Source: CAZLRH01 sp964562015 (GTDB taxonomy: Bacteria > Verrucomicrobiota > Verrucomicrobiia > Opitutales > JABDGR01). Taken from it: a stretch of DNA of 60,718 nucleotides. Below the pieces are notes generated by a model. The model was not told where the DNA came from. It saw nothing but the letters and a program-made list of their open reading frames with translations, and did no database searches. Numbering within the stretch: the stretch's first letter is position 1; each line of letters opens with the position of its first letter. The translations under genes and the position numbers were made by a program. The DNA lies in assembly GCA_964562015.1 (NCBI GenBank), contig CAZLRH010000023.1:1-60718 (forward strand), given 5' to 3'. This document shows positions 16,478-24,806 of the stretch, in pieces.

Positions 16478-16828
16478 TTACTTTTTCAGGCTTTCCAGGT
16501 ACTTCCAGAACGACTGGTGCTGCTCGATCAGGGTTTCTTCGGTGATCGGCAGATTGAAGCGAAAGACGAAATCCGCCAGAGAGTGCTGATGCAGGATGTA
16601 GTGTGTGAACAGCGTGTCCGAGGTGACCTCGAAATAAAGGCGGAACTCGCCGGCGCGCAAACGGTGGTAAGTTTTGCCTGCGCGGGTAAAACGACCCATC
16701 TCCTCCGCGCCACTGACGAGATCCTCGGCCCGGATGGCGCTGATCTTCTCCATCAAGTCAAGCTGGTCGGCCTTGGGGAGTTTCTTCAACTCCGCGATGG
16801 CTTGATCGCTGAAATTCAGTTGGTACAC
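16478..16828 (-). CDS. solitary RelE/ParE-like protein
   Basis: A 116-residue protein with the RelE/ParE toxin fold pattern: FSDQAIAELKKLPKADQLDLMEKI (two N-terminal helices after a first strand), then YHRLRAGEFRLYFEVTSDTLFTHYILHQHS as the central sheet, where YHRLRxGxFRLYF matches RelE. It is longer than typical RelE toxins (about 85-95) through a C-terminal helical extension (ITEETLIEQHQSFWKYLESLKK). No antitoxin gene lies on either side: the next genes are pssA (87 bases downstream) and divergent chrA. It may therefore be a domesticated, non-toxic or trans-regulated member. GTG start (GTGTACCAACTG). Confidence 0.7.
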   Translation of the reverse strand: MYQLNFSDQAIAELKKLPKADQLDLMEKISAIRAEDLVSGAEEMGRFTRAGKTYHRLRAGEFRLYFEVTSDTLFTHYILHQHSLADFVFRFNLPITEETLIEQHQSFWKYLESLKK

Positions 16829-16970
16829 GGCGCCTAAGCGTTCCTAACGCGGGCCCGGCCGGTCGCAATGCTTAAAATCCCGCCGCAGGGCCGGCGTGAG
16901 TCGCGAAATGTAACCTGGGTTGGCGGTTTGCGCCTTGGCGCGGGTGGCCGGGCCGATTAGTTGGAGGACG

Positions 16971-18296
16971 GTGAATTCGCCACCGCCAGCCGTGGAACCC
17001 AAAACGGAGGCCGCCGCGCCGCGACCGGCGTTCGGCGAGGCCGTGCGTTTTTGGCTAAAACTCGGGTTCATCAGTTTCGGTGGGCCGACCGGACAAATTG
17101 CCCTGATGTATCGCGAGGTGGTGGAAAAACGGCGTTGGGTGGAAGAGCCGCATTTTTTGGATGCGCTGAATTTTTGCATGTTGCTGCCGGGCCCCGAGGC
17201 CCAGCAACTGGCGACTTATCTGGGCTGGCTGCTGCACCGGGCGCGCGGCGCGCTGGTGGCGGGAGTGTTGTTTGTGCTGCCGGCGGCGGTGCTGCTCTGG
17301 GGTTTGAGCTGGATGTACATGGTCTATGGGCAGGTGGCCTGGCTGGCCGCCGTCTTTCGGGGTTTGCAGGCATGCGTGCTGGCCATCGTGGCGGCGGCCC
17401 TGCTCCGCATCGGGCGGCGGGTGCTGCGGTCCGCATTTCATTGGACCGTGGCGGTGGCGGCCTTTCTCGCGCTGCAATTTTTGGGCGCGCCATTTCCGTT
17501 GCTCATCGCGACGGTGGCGCTGGTGTCGTGGCTGGCCGGGCGGTGGCGTCCACGCTGGTTTATTTCCAAGCGAGCGGAGGAAACGGCGACGCCGCGCCAA
17601 AGCAGGGCGGCCGAGCCGCGGCGATCGGGCAGGTTTTTCCGTGTGCTCATTTTGGGGCTGGGTGTGTGGTGGACGCCGCTCTTGTTAGCGGGGTTGGTCC
17701 TAGGCTGGCGGTCAGTGTGGTGGCAGGAGGGCGTGTTTTTCAGCCAGGCAGCCCTCGTGACGTTTGGCGGCGCATATGCGGTGCTGCCGTATGTGGCCCA
17801 GCAGGCGGTCGCGCATTTTGGCTGGCTGACGCTGCCGCAAATGATGAGCGGACTGGCGCTGGCGGAAACCACGCCGGGGCCGCTGATTATTGTGCTCGAA
17901 TTCGTCGGCTTTGTGGGCGCATGGCAAAATCCGGGACGACTGTCGCCTTGGGTGGCGGGAACGCTGGGCGCGGCAGTGACGGTGTGGGCGATCTTCGCGC
18001 CCTCGATTTTGTTTATTTTTCTGGGCGCACCGGAAGTGGAACGCTTGCGCCGGCGGCCGGCCTTGCAGGCGGCGTTGTCAGGGGTCACGGCTGCCGTGGT
18101 CGGCGTGATTTTCAATCTCGGCGTCTGGTTTGCCTGGCATGCCTTGTGGCCCAACGCGGGCGGATTCGACTATTTCGCGGCAGCGGTCGCGGGGCTTGCC
18201 TTTGCGGCCTTGCAATGGGGCCAATGGGAATTGGGCTGGGTGGTGGCATTCGGCGCGGTCGCCGGCCTCGCCGGACATGCCTGGGCGGGATGGTGA
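16971..18296 (+). CDS. chrA: chromate transporter family protein ChrA
   Basis: A 441-residue membrane protein with two homologous halves, the long-chain (bidomain) CHR superfamily. The first half has FWLKLGFISFGGPTGQIALMYREVVEKRRWVEEPHFLDALNFCMLLPGPEAQQLATYLGW; the second has FFSQAALVTFGGAYAVLPYVAQQAVAHFGWLTLPQMMSGLALAETTPGPL. Both GGPxxQ and GGAYAVLP with PGPE/PGPL motifs are diagnostic. The family expels chromate (or related oxyanions such as sulfate-like species) using membrane energy. I start at GTG 16971, which has GGAGG 3-4 bases upstream, one of the very few Shine-Dalgarno-like sites in the window; a TTG further upstream is less likely. No chrB or reductase gene is adjacent. Confidence 0.9.
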   Translation: MNSPPPAVEPKTEAAAPRPAFGEAVRFWLKLGFISFGGPTGQIALMYREVVEKRRWVEEPHFLDALNFCMLLPGPEAQQLATYLGWLLHRARGALVAGVLFVLPAAVLLWGLSWMYMVYGQVAWLAAVFRGLQACVLAIVAAALLRIGRRVLRSAFHWTVAVAAFLALQFLGAPFPLLIATVALVSWLAGRWRPRWFISKRAEETATPRQSRAAEPRRSGRFFRVLILGLGVWWTPLLLAGLVLGWRSVWWQEGVFFSQAALVTFGGAYAVLPYVAQQAVAHFGWLTLPQMMSGLALAETTPGPLIIVLEFVGFVGAWQNPGRLSPWVAGTLGAAVTVWAIFAPSILFIFLGAPEVERLRRRPALQAALSGVTAAVVGVIFNLGVWFAWHALWPNAGGFDYFAAAVAGLAFAALQWGQWELGWVVAFGAVAGLAGHAWAGW

Positions 18297-18601
18297 AAGG
18301 GAAAGTTGAAGAGCACAGAGCAGAAGTTAGATGGTGGATGGTGGATGGTGGAAATATTATCCTTGACAAAGATTATAAAAAGAATACTCATCAAAAATTC
18401 ATAGGCCGCATTGAGGCAATTTCAATGCGGCCTATGAATTTTATCGTCATATCATCTGGAGTTGTGTGGCTGATATGAAATCTGTTTAAAGAAAAGGGCT
18501 GGAGATTTTGCAGGCGGTAGCGGAAAAATCCTAAAATCGTCCTCGGCCTTGTTTCATTTTTTGCATCGGCATTCGGCCTCAGGCGAACAGCATGGTGGGT
18601 G
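18297..18601. other. AT-rich 305-base spacer with tandem 7-mers and a perfect hairpin
   Basis: The gap between chrA and addB is lower in GC than the surroundings. It holds three tandem copies of gatggtg (18330-18350), a poly-A-rich stretch (18363-18383), a 21-base perfect inverted repeat (listed separately) and no coding frame I believe. A long + frame overlapping chrA runs into it but has no protein-like composition. No tRNA or recognisable riboswitch. Confidence 0.5.
18394..18442. repeat. 21-base perfect inverted repeat with 7-base loop
   Basis: Left arm 18394-18414 (begins AAAATTCATAGGCC) and right arm 18422-18442 (ends GGCCTATGAATTTT) are exact reverse complements over 21 bases, with loop ggcaatt. 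It lies about 100 bases after the chrA stop. It ends in T's on both strands, so it could stop transcription in either direction, but the stem is longer and less GC-rich than a normal intrinsic terminator; a small mobile-element end is an alternative. Confidence 0.75.
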
Positions 18602-21600
18602 ATGCCGCTCGCCCGCCTCTGCGTGACCGATCACCCCGCCGCGTTGTGGGCGGGGGTGGCCGCGCCGTGGTTGCACGCGCACGGCCAGGCTTGGCGCGAG
18701 GCGCGTGCGATTTTAACGCCGAACACCGCTTGGGCTGCGGCGCTCAAGGCGCAGGCGGTCGAAGCCGGTCTCGCCGTCATGGGAGTGGCCTGGTTCACTC
18801 CGGGCCGGTGGCGCGCGGAAGCGTTGCGTCATTTGCCCGGGCCGGCGCCGCGCATTGCCTTGCGCGAAGATTTGCATTTGCTCTTGGAGGCCGCTGCGGC
18901 CCGCCTGCCGGGCAATCCGCTGGCCCGTGCGTACGGAACCGACCCTGCGCCGTTTCAATCCTTGCTCGACGCCCTCGATGGCGCGGGCTGGAGCGGCGAG
19001 GCTTTGGCGGACCCGGCGGCGCGGGAACTCGCGGCGGCCGTCACTGTTTTGCGCAAACAAGCGGGATGGGTAACGGCGGCCGAGGCCGACCGGCTTTTGC
19101 ACGCGGCGGTGCGCGCGGGCCAAGGCCCTTCGCTGGGTTCGCGCATGCTGGTGGCGGGCTTTGGTCCGGGGGACTGGGCGCTGCGGCCGATGCTCGAGGC
19201 CGCGTGTGAAAGTTACGCCGAAGTCGAAATGGTTTTTGATGTGGCGGAGGCCGGCGAAACTTCTGCCGCCGCGTGGGTGGACACCTGGGAAGAGGCGGGC
19301 GTGGCCGCCGAATGGCTCGAGCCGGACGACCTTTTTTCGCCTTATGCGCCGCTCGCCGCCGCGTTTTTGGAAAAAGAAAAGCCCGCGCGCAAAGGAAGGC
19401 CAAGCCGGGGACACGTAATAGAGCACCATCCGGCGCCCGCGCTGTGGCTGGCCGAGGATTTGCAGGCGGAGGCGGACTTGGTCGTCGCGCAGGCGCTCGC
19501 TTTTTTAGCGGAGGCCGCCGCGACGACACCGGTGCGCGTGGGTCTGGTGGTCGGGCCCATCAATAGTCCGCTGGCCCGCGAAGTGGCCGCGCGCCTGGTG
19601 GCGCTGGAACTCCCGCATCACGATGCCTTGGGGCATCAGCCCGGCCTCACGTCAGCCCAAGCGATGTTTGAAGCATGGCTCGACTGGCAGGACGGCGGTC
19701 GCCTGGCGGACTTGCTCGCATGGGCGCGCTCGGCCCGGCGCCATCAGCAGATTTCTACTGTCGAAATGGAAGACGCAGAACGCGACTGGCAGGATGCCGC
19801 CGGTGCGACCCTCAGCGATGACCCGGCGGTGCTGGCGGCGTGGCTGCCGCCGGAGAGCGCCGCGGTCAAATTCTTCACGGATTGGCCGCGTCTGCCAGAA
19901 ATTGCCTCGTGGGACGAATGGATAACCCTTATTTTATCAGTCGCGAAAAAATTGCGCTGGCCGGACCCGCCCGAAGGGTTGGCCGAACGCGCGCTCATCG
20001 TGCCGGGCGCGCTGGCCACGCCGCCGCGGGCCGCGCTGTTGCGCTGGGTGCGCGCCGTTTCCCGCCTGCCGGGTCGCACCCGGGCCGCGCTGGGCCGCGA
20101 ACCCTTTGCGCCCTTGCAAATCGTGGATGCCGCCAGCGCGGCGGCGCAACCCTGGACGCATCTTATCCTGAGCGGCTTGCAGCACGGTGAATGGCCGGCC
20201 GACGACGAGGATTCGCCGCTGTTGAATGAGGAGAAATTGGCGGAACTTAATCACCACGTCTTGCGCCAGGGCTCCCAGGGCGAAGGCCACACCGTAGTCG
20301 TGCCGGGCTTCGGGTTGTTGCCGCCGGCGGCCGAGCGGCACCGCCTGGCCCGCGCCGCCTTCGCGCGCTTGCTCAGCGTGCCGACGGCGGGTTTGGCACT
20401 GACCACCCGTCGCGCGGATCCAGCGGATGGCCGGCCCGCGCGCCAGTCGGAATATTTCTGGTCGGTGGCGGCCCAGGTTCTCGGCCGCTTGCCGACGGAT
20501 AAAGACGGCGACGAAATGGCAGCGGGCAGCCGCCGCTGGCTTGCACAAAGACAACTTTCCGCCATCGAGAAGGAAGCGTCCTCGTCCATCGCAACGGAAA
20601 TCGCCGCGCCCGCGCAGGCCTTTGCGGCCCGGCGCGAGGCGGACCAGCCGTTTGACGAATTTTCTTTTTGCCTGTCCCGGCGGCCTGCGGCGCCACTGCT
20701 TTTATCGTGCAAGGCCTGGGAAGCGGCGATCAGCCGGCCCGGGGCGGCGTGGTTCAAATGTCTTTTGCGGGTCGAGCCGCGCTGGGATCCGGCGACCGAC
20801 GACCCCCGCGCCCGCAGCCTGGGCGTCTGGGCGCATGAGTTTGTGCGCGCGCTGCCCGACGCCGGCGCAGGGCTAAAAAACCCTTCATCGCTGCCGATTC
20901 CCGCAGGGGCTTTGTGGCGCAGGCTCGCGACCGACCGCGCGGAGGCCGTACAGCAGCGCGTGACCACGGCCTTTGTCGCCGCCGGAAAAACTTTGCCGGA
21001 ATCGTGGATCGACGCTTGGACGACCGCGCGCCGGGTGGCGGACTACTGGATCGAAGCGCTTAGCGCGCAAGAGGGTTGGCCGCAGGCCCTCGCAGAAGCG
21101 CCGCTGCCGGCCAACTTGAACGGAAATTTGCCGGGACTGGCGACCACGTTGCCTTTGCGTGGGCGACTCGATCTGGTTTTGCTGAGTCAGTCGGCCGTTT
21201 TTGCGCCGTGCGGTCTCGCGGGGGCGCGGGCCTGGTTGATAGATTTTAAGACCGGCGGTGATGAAGGGTTGAGCCTCAAGCGGCTGGGCCGGGGCGAGGG
21301 CCTGCAACTGGCGCTCTATGCACTCGCCTTGCGCGCCCTCGGGGCGGCCGAAGTCGCGCTGACCACGTTGACGCGCGAAGGCGCGGCGGAAGCGCAGCTC
21401 ACGGGCACTGATCTCGAGCACACCGCGCTCAAGGGCGTCTGGCAACTGCTGGCGGCCTTCGCGGACACAGGCCGGTGGGGTGAGTTCCGTGATTTGGCCA
21501 ACGAGCACGATCGGCCCGGCGATTATCCGTTGGCGACCCTGCCGGTGCCGGCGGAAATTTTGCGCGAAAAATGGGCGCTCACCCATCCGTATTTGCTTCG

Positions 21601-21604
21601 CTGA
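18602..21604 (+). CDS. addB: AddB-like subunit, PD-(D/E)XK nuclease of an exonuclease/helicase pair
   Basis: A 1000-residue protein paired with AddA. It has an inactive-helicase-like body (ILTPNTAWAAALKAQA, GLVVGPINSPLAREVAARL, ILSGLQHGEWPADDEDSPLLNE) and a C-terminal RecB-type nuclease: GRLDLVLLSQ...AWLIDFKTGGDEG around residue 879 and GEGLQLALYALALRALG give the D...DxK...Q pattern. AddAB-type enzymes resect double-strand breaks for RecA. The N-terminus shows no Walker A, and the four Fe-S cysteines of Bacillus AddB are not seen: only two Cys flank SCKAWEAAISRPGAAWFKC and none follow the nuclease. This resembles proteobacterial-style AddB. Its stop is 10 bases before addA. A GTG three bases upstream is the alternative start. 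Confidence 0.78.
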   Translation: MPLARLCVTDHPAALWAGVAAPWLHAHGQAWREARAILTPNTAWAAALKAQAVEAGLAVMGVAWFTPGRWRAEALRHLPGPAPRIALREDLHLLLEAAAARLPGNPLARAYGTDPAPFQSLLDALDGAGWSGEALADPAARELAAAVTVLRKQAGWVTAAEADRLLHAAVRAGQGPSLGSRMLVAGFGPGDWALRPMLEAACESYAEVEMVFDVAEAGETSAAAWVDTWEEAGVAAEWLEPDDLFSPYAPLAAAFLEKEKPARKGRPSRGHVIEHHPAPALWLAEDLQAEADLVVAQALAFLAEAAATTPVRVGLVVGPINSPLAREVAARLVALELPHHDALGHQPGLTSAQAMFEAWLDWQDGGRLADLLAWARSARRHQQISTVEMEDAERDWQDAAGATLSDDPAVLAAWLPPESAAVKFFTDWPRLPEIASWDEWITLILSVAKKLRWPDPPEGLAERALIVPGALATPPRAALLRWVRAVSRLPGRTRAALGREPFAPLQIVDAASAAAQPWTHLILSGLQHGEWPADDEDSPLLNEEKLAELNHHVLRQGSQGEGHTVVVPGFGLLPPAAERHRLARAAFARLLSVPTAGLALTTRRADPADGRPARQSEYFWSVAAQVLGRLPTDKDGDEMAAGSRRWLAQRQLSAIEKEASSSIATEIAAPAQAFAARREADQPFDEFSFCLSRRPAAPLLLSCKAWEAAISRPGAAWFKCLLRVEPRWDPATDDPRARSLGVWAHEFVRALPDAGAGLKNPSSLPIPAGALWRRLATDRAEAVQQRVTTAFVAAGKTLPESWIDAWTTARRVADYWIEALSAQEGWPQALAEAPLPANLNGNLPGLATTLPLRGRLDLVLLSQSAVFAPCGLAGARAWLIDFKTGGDEGLSLKRLGRGEGLQLALYALALRALGAAEVALTTLTREGAAEAQLTGTDLEHTALKGVWQLLAAFADTGRWGEFRDLANEHDRPGDYPLATLPVPAEILREKWALTHPYLLR

Positions 21605-21614
21605 AAATTTCATC

Positions 21615-24600
21615 ATGCCCCTGGCCGACCAACAAATGCGCGACCGCTTCGCCCGGGAAACTGGACGAAATTTCTCGGTCATTGCCCCCGCCGGCGTGGG
21701 GAAGACCACGGCCATCGTCGCCCGCGTGGTGCAACTGGCACGGGATGATTTGCGCCGCACCGAACTCCGCCAGCGACCATTACTGCCGAAGCTCGTGGTG
21801 GTGACTTACACGCGCAAAGCCGCCGACGAAATGCGCGATCGCGCCCGCCTGGCCTTGGTCAAGGAGGGTCTGCCCGCCCGGGCCATGGGCGGATTCAACC
21901 AGGCCTTTTTCGGCACCATTCACAGTTTTTGTCTCGAGCTGCTGCGGCGTTTCGGGCCGCTGGCGGGCCTGCCGACGCGCTTCACGGTCGAGCAGGACGA
22001 CACGGCCCTCTGGCTGGCGTTTCAGCGGGACACACCGGATGCCGCCCTCCATTTGCCCGACTCCGCCCGCATGGACTGGCGGACGTTTGGCGAGGCCGCG
22101 GCCCTCTGGACGCTCGCGCGCACGCGCTCGCTGTCGCTGCCGATGCCTCCGCCCCCCGGCGCCTGCCCGCCGCTCAACCTCGACTCCGTGCTGGCCTATC
22201 ATCCTAAGATAAAAAATCAGAAAACATTAGCCAACGTGGCCCTGGCCCAGGCCCGGCTCGCGCGTTGGAAGGCCGCGGCCGCCACGGGCGCCGGCCGCGC
22301 CTTGGGCGTCCCGGAGGCCAAGCTAGGCGGCACGGATTTTTTGGCGGCGTGGAATGACGCGCTGCGGCCCTTGCGCGCCTGGCTGGCGGCAGCCGCCGCG
22401 CACGCCGCCGCCGGGCTGGCCGAAGATTTTGCGCAATTCAAAGCCGCCCAAGGCCGCCTGGCCTATGATGATTTCGTGCGGCTCGCCGGCGGGCTGCTGC
22501 GCGAGCCGGAGATGGCCCGGCGCATACGCGCGGAGGAATTTTCCATTTTATTGGATGAAGCGCAGGACACCGATCCGGCGCAGTTTGCGGTGCTGCTTGG
22601 CGTGGCCCAGCCGGTGAATGCTCCCGGCTTGTGGGCGGAAGGTGCGGGCGCGCCGCCGGCGCCAGGACGTTTTTCCATGGTGGGCGATCCCCAGCAGGCC
22701 ATTTACGAACGCTCGGATGTTGGCGCGTACCTGGAGTTGCACGAACGGTTTTGCGCGCAGGGCGCGGCGGAGGCCCTGACTCTATCCGTGACCATGCGAT
22801 GCGACGAAAAAATTGTCGCGGGCGTCAACACCGTGTTTCCCCCTTTATTGAACGGGCGCCGCAGCCAGGCGAACTTTGTGCCGCTCGCGGCGCGGCCGGA
22901 GGCGGGCGCAGGCGCCATCTGGCGAGTAAAAATCGAACGCCCCGCCGATTTTCCCGCGGACGCAAAGGCCGACGAGCGCACCCGTGCGGAAGCAACCGCG
23001 CTGGCCCAACAACTCGCCGAACTGGGCCCGGCGCGCTTGGGCGCGGACGACTGGTCGCGGGTCGCGATCCTGGCGCCGCGGCGCGCGTGGCTCGGCTTAT
23101 TGGCGGTGAAATTGCGCGAAGCCGGCCTGCGCGCGCAATTGCACACCGGCAGCCAGGCCCCCGGCGCCGACCCGGCGCGCGCCTGGCTGGGGGCGTTGAT
23201 GACGGTGCTGGCCGATCCGGGCGACGTGTTTGAAATCGCCGGAGTGTTGCGCGAAATTTTTGGCATATCCGACGACGAAATTTTTCATTGGTGCCGCCCG
23301 GCCAATACACCATTGCGCGCGGGGGCGACGCATCCGCTGGCGATTTACCATGCGCCGCCGGCGGGCGCCACCGGACCCGTGGCGCGGGCGCTGACGAAGT
23401 TACACCAGTGGCAGCGGGAGGCGCAGGGCCTGCCCTTGCGCGACGGGGTGGCGAACCTCGTGGCCGAGAGCCGTCTCGCGGAACGCCTCGCGGCCTTGCC
23501 GGGCGCGCCCGCCCCCGGGGCGTATGCCGCCGCGCTCGCCGCGCTGCTCAACCAGGCGGCCGTGGCCGACGCGCGGGGCGATGCGCCCGCTGCGTTTGCC
23601 CGCCATCTGCGGACGGGCCCCGCCGAGGCCGTCGAGCCGGTGGCGCGGGCCGGGGAAATTCAATTGCTCACCTGCCACAAGGCCAAAGGTTTGGAATGGG
23701 ACAGTGTCATACTCTTTGGCTTGGAGCGCAAGCCCGGCTTTGAAACGCCGGACTATCCGCGCTGGCTGCCGCCTGCCCGCCCCGGCGCGCCGCCGGAGTG
23801 CCTGTACGACAAGGCCCAGGCCGCCGACCGGGCGGAGACGAAAGCCGCCGCCCTCGCGGCCCGCCGCGCGGAGTTCGAGCGCCTGCTGTACGTTGCCGCG
23901 ACGCGGGCCCGCCGGAGGCTGGTGTTGGTGGACGCCGACGCCTTGGACACAGACGCCGATTCCCTGGCCGACATCCTGGGTGTCCTACCGGACGGCGCGG
24001 CGCGGGCGTGGTGGGAGAGTCTGCCGAGCACCATTCCCGCGGCGAAAACGCCGATCGGCAAACCCACCGCAACGCCGGCGGATTCCGCCGCATTTTTGCC
24101 CTCGCCGCCGCAGGCGGAAAACATTCAACCCGGCCTCATGCGAGCGCGGACCTTCATCCGCCGTGTGCGGCCCAGCACGCTGGCCCAACACGGCGCCGCG
24201 CCTGCGGCCGAACGGTCAGAGCCGGATTTGCAAGCGCCGCCGGATTTTCCCGAGGAACAGGCGCCTCCAGGCTCTGTAACCGATTATGGCAATTGGTGGC
24301 ACGCATTGATGGAGCACACACCCTGGACATCCGGCCCGGCGGCGTGGCAGGCACATTGGGAAAAGCAAATCGACTCCGCGCCCGATCCAGTGCGGGCCCG
24401 CGCAGAGGCAGCGCGGCTGCGCGACTCTCCGTTGGCGGCGCGGCTGGCCGAGCCCGGCTGGGCAGTGGCGACGGAGCTGCCGATGCTGTGGGCGGAGCCC
24501 GGCGCCGCCCACGCCTACGACGGTTGCATTGATTTTGTGGCGTGGAATTCTTCCACCCAACGATGGCTGGTGATCGACTGGAAAACCGACCACACCGAAG

Positions 24601-24743
24601 GCGATGCGGCCTCGGCCTTGCGCCGGCGTTACGCTGCGCAAGTGGCGGTTTACGCGCGGGCGCTCGCCAGCGTCTACGCCGCACCTGTGGAGGCCTTTTT
24701 GTACGGCACGCGCACGGGCGTCCTCGTCGACCTCGCGGGCTAA
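21615..24743 (+). CDS. addA: AddA-like UvrD/Rep-family helicase-nuclease
   Basis: A 1042-residue SF1 helicase with all core motifs in order: Walker A APAGVGKT at residues 24-31, Ia VVTYTRKAADEMRDRAR, FGTIHSFCLELLRRFG, motif II LLDEAQDTDP near 313, motif III MVGDPQQAIYERSD near 356, TCHKAKGLEWDSV near 686 and motif VI YVAATRARRR near 758. The C-terminus is a PD-(D/E)XK nuclease (DFVAW...LVIDWKTDH near 984, then YAAQVAVYARAL). With AddB it would unwind and degrade DNA ends and load RecA, whose gene is also in the window. MPLADQQMRDRFA is taken as the start because it directly precedes the Q-motif-like region and clears the addB stop. Confidence 0.88.
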   Translation: MPLADQQMRDRFARETGRNFSVIAPAGVGKTTAIVARVVQLARDDLRRTELRQRPLLPKLVVVTYTRKAADEMRDRARLALVKEGLPARAMGGFNQAFFGTIHSFCLELLRRFGPLAGLPTRFTVEQDDTALWLAFQRDTPDAALHLPDSARMDWRTFGEAAALWTLARTRSLSLPMPPPPGACPPLNLDSVLAYHPKIKNQKTLANVALAQARLARWKAAAATGAGRALGVPEAKLGGTDFLAAWNDALRPLRAWLAAAAAHAAAGLAEDFAQFKAAQGRLAYDDFVRLAGGLLREPEMARRIRAEEFSILLDEAQDTDPAQFAVLLGVAQPVNAPGLWAEGAGAPPAPGRFSMVGDPQQAIYERSDVGAYLELHERFCAQGAAEALTLSVTMRCDEKIVAGVNTVFPPLLNGRRSQANFVPLAARPEAGAGAIWRVKIERPADFPADAKADERTRAEATALAQQLAELGPARLGADDWSRVAILAPRRAWLGLLAVKLREAGLRAQLHTGSQAPGADPARAWLGALMTVLADPGDVFEIAGVLREIFGISDDEIFHWCRPANTPLRAGATHPLAIYHAPPAGATGPVARALTKLHQWQREAQGLPLRDGVANLVAESRLAERLAALPGAPAPGAYAAALAALLNQAAVADARGDAPAAFARHLRTGPAEAVEPVARAGEIQLLTCHKAKGLEWDSVILFGLERKPGFETPDYPRWLPPARPGAPPECLYDKAQAADRAETKAAALAARRAEFERLLYVAATRARRRLVLVDADALDTDADSLADILGVLPDGAARAWWESLPSTIPAAKTPIGKPTATPADSAAFLPSPPQAENIQPGLMRARTFIRRVRPSTLAQHGAAPAAERSEPDLQAPPDFPEEQAPPGSVTDYGNWWHALMEHTPWTSGPAAWQAHWEKQIDSAPDPVRARAEAARLRDSPLAARLAEPGWAVATELPMLWAEPGAAHAYDGCIDFVAWNSSTQRWLVIDWKTDHTEGDAASALRRRYAAQVAVYARALASVYAAPVEAFLYGTRTGVLVDLAG

Positions 24744-24806
24744 CGATGCGCTCGGAAATTGACGCTGGGTGAAACCGGTGGCACGATGCGTCGCAACCCC
24801 CGCCCC

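Noticed and set aside
16961..18478. 505-codon + strand frame overlapping chrA in another frame
   Set aside because: Gly/Ala/Arg-rich and without transmembrane pattern; the chrA frame has both CHR motifs.
18297..18601. Possible tRNA or riboswitch in the AT-rich spacer
   Set aside because: No T-arm GTTCRA consensus or cloverleaf, and no known riboswitch core; only the hairpin and tandem 7-mers.
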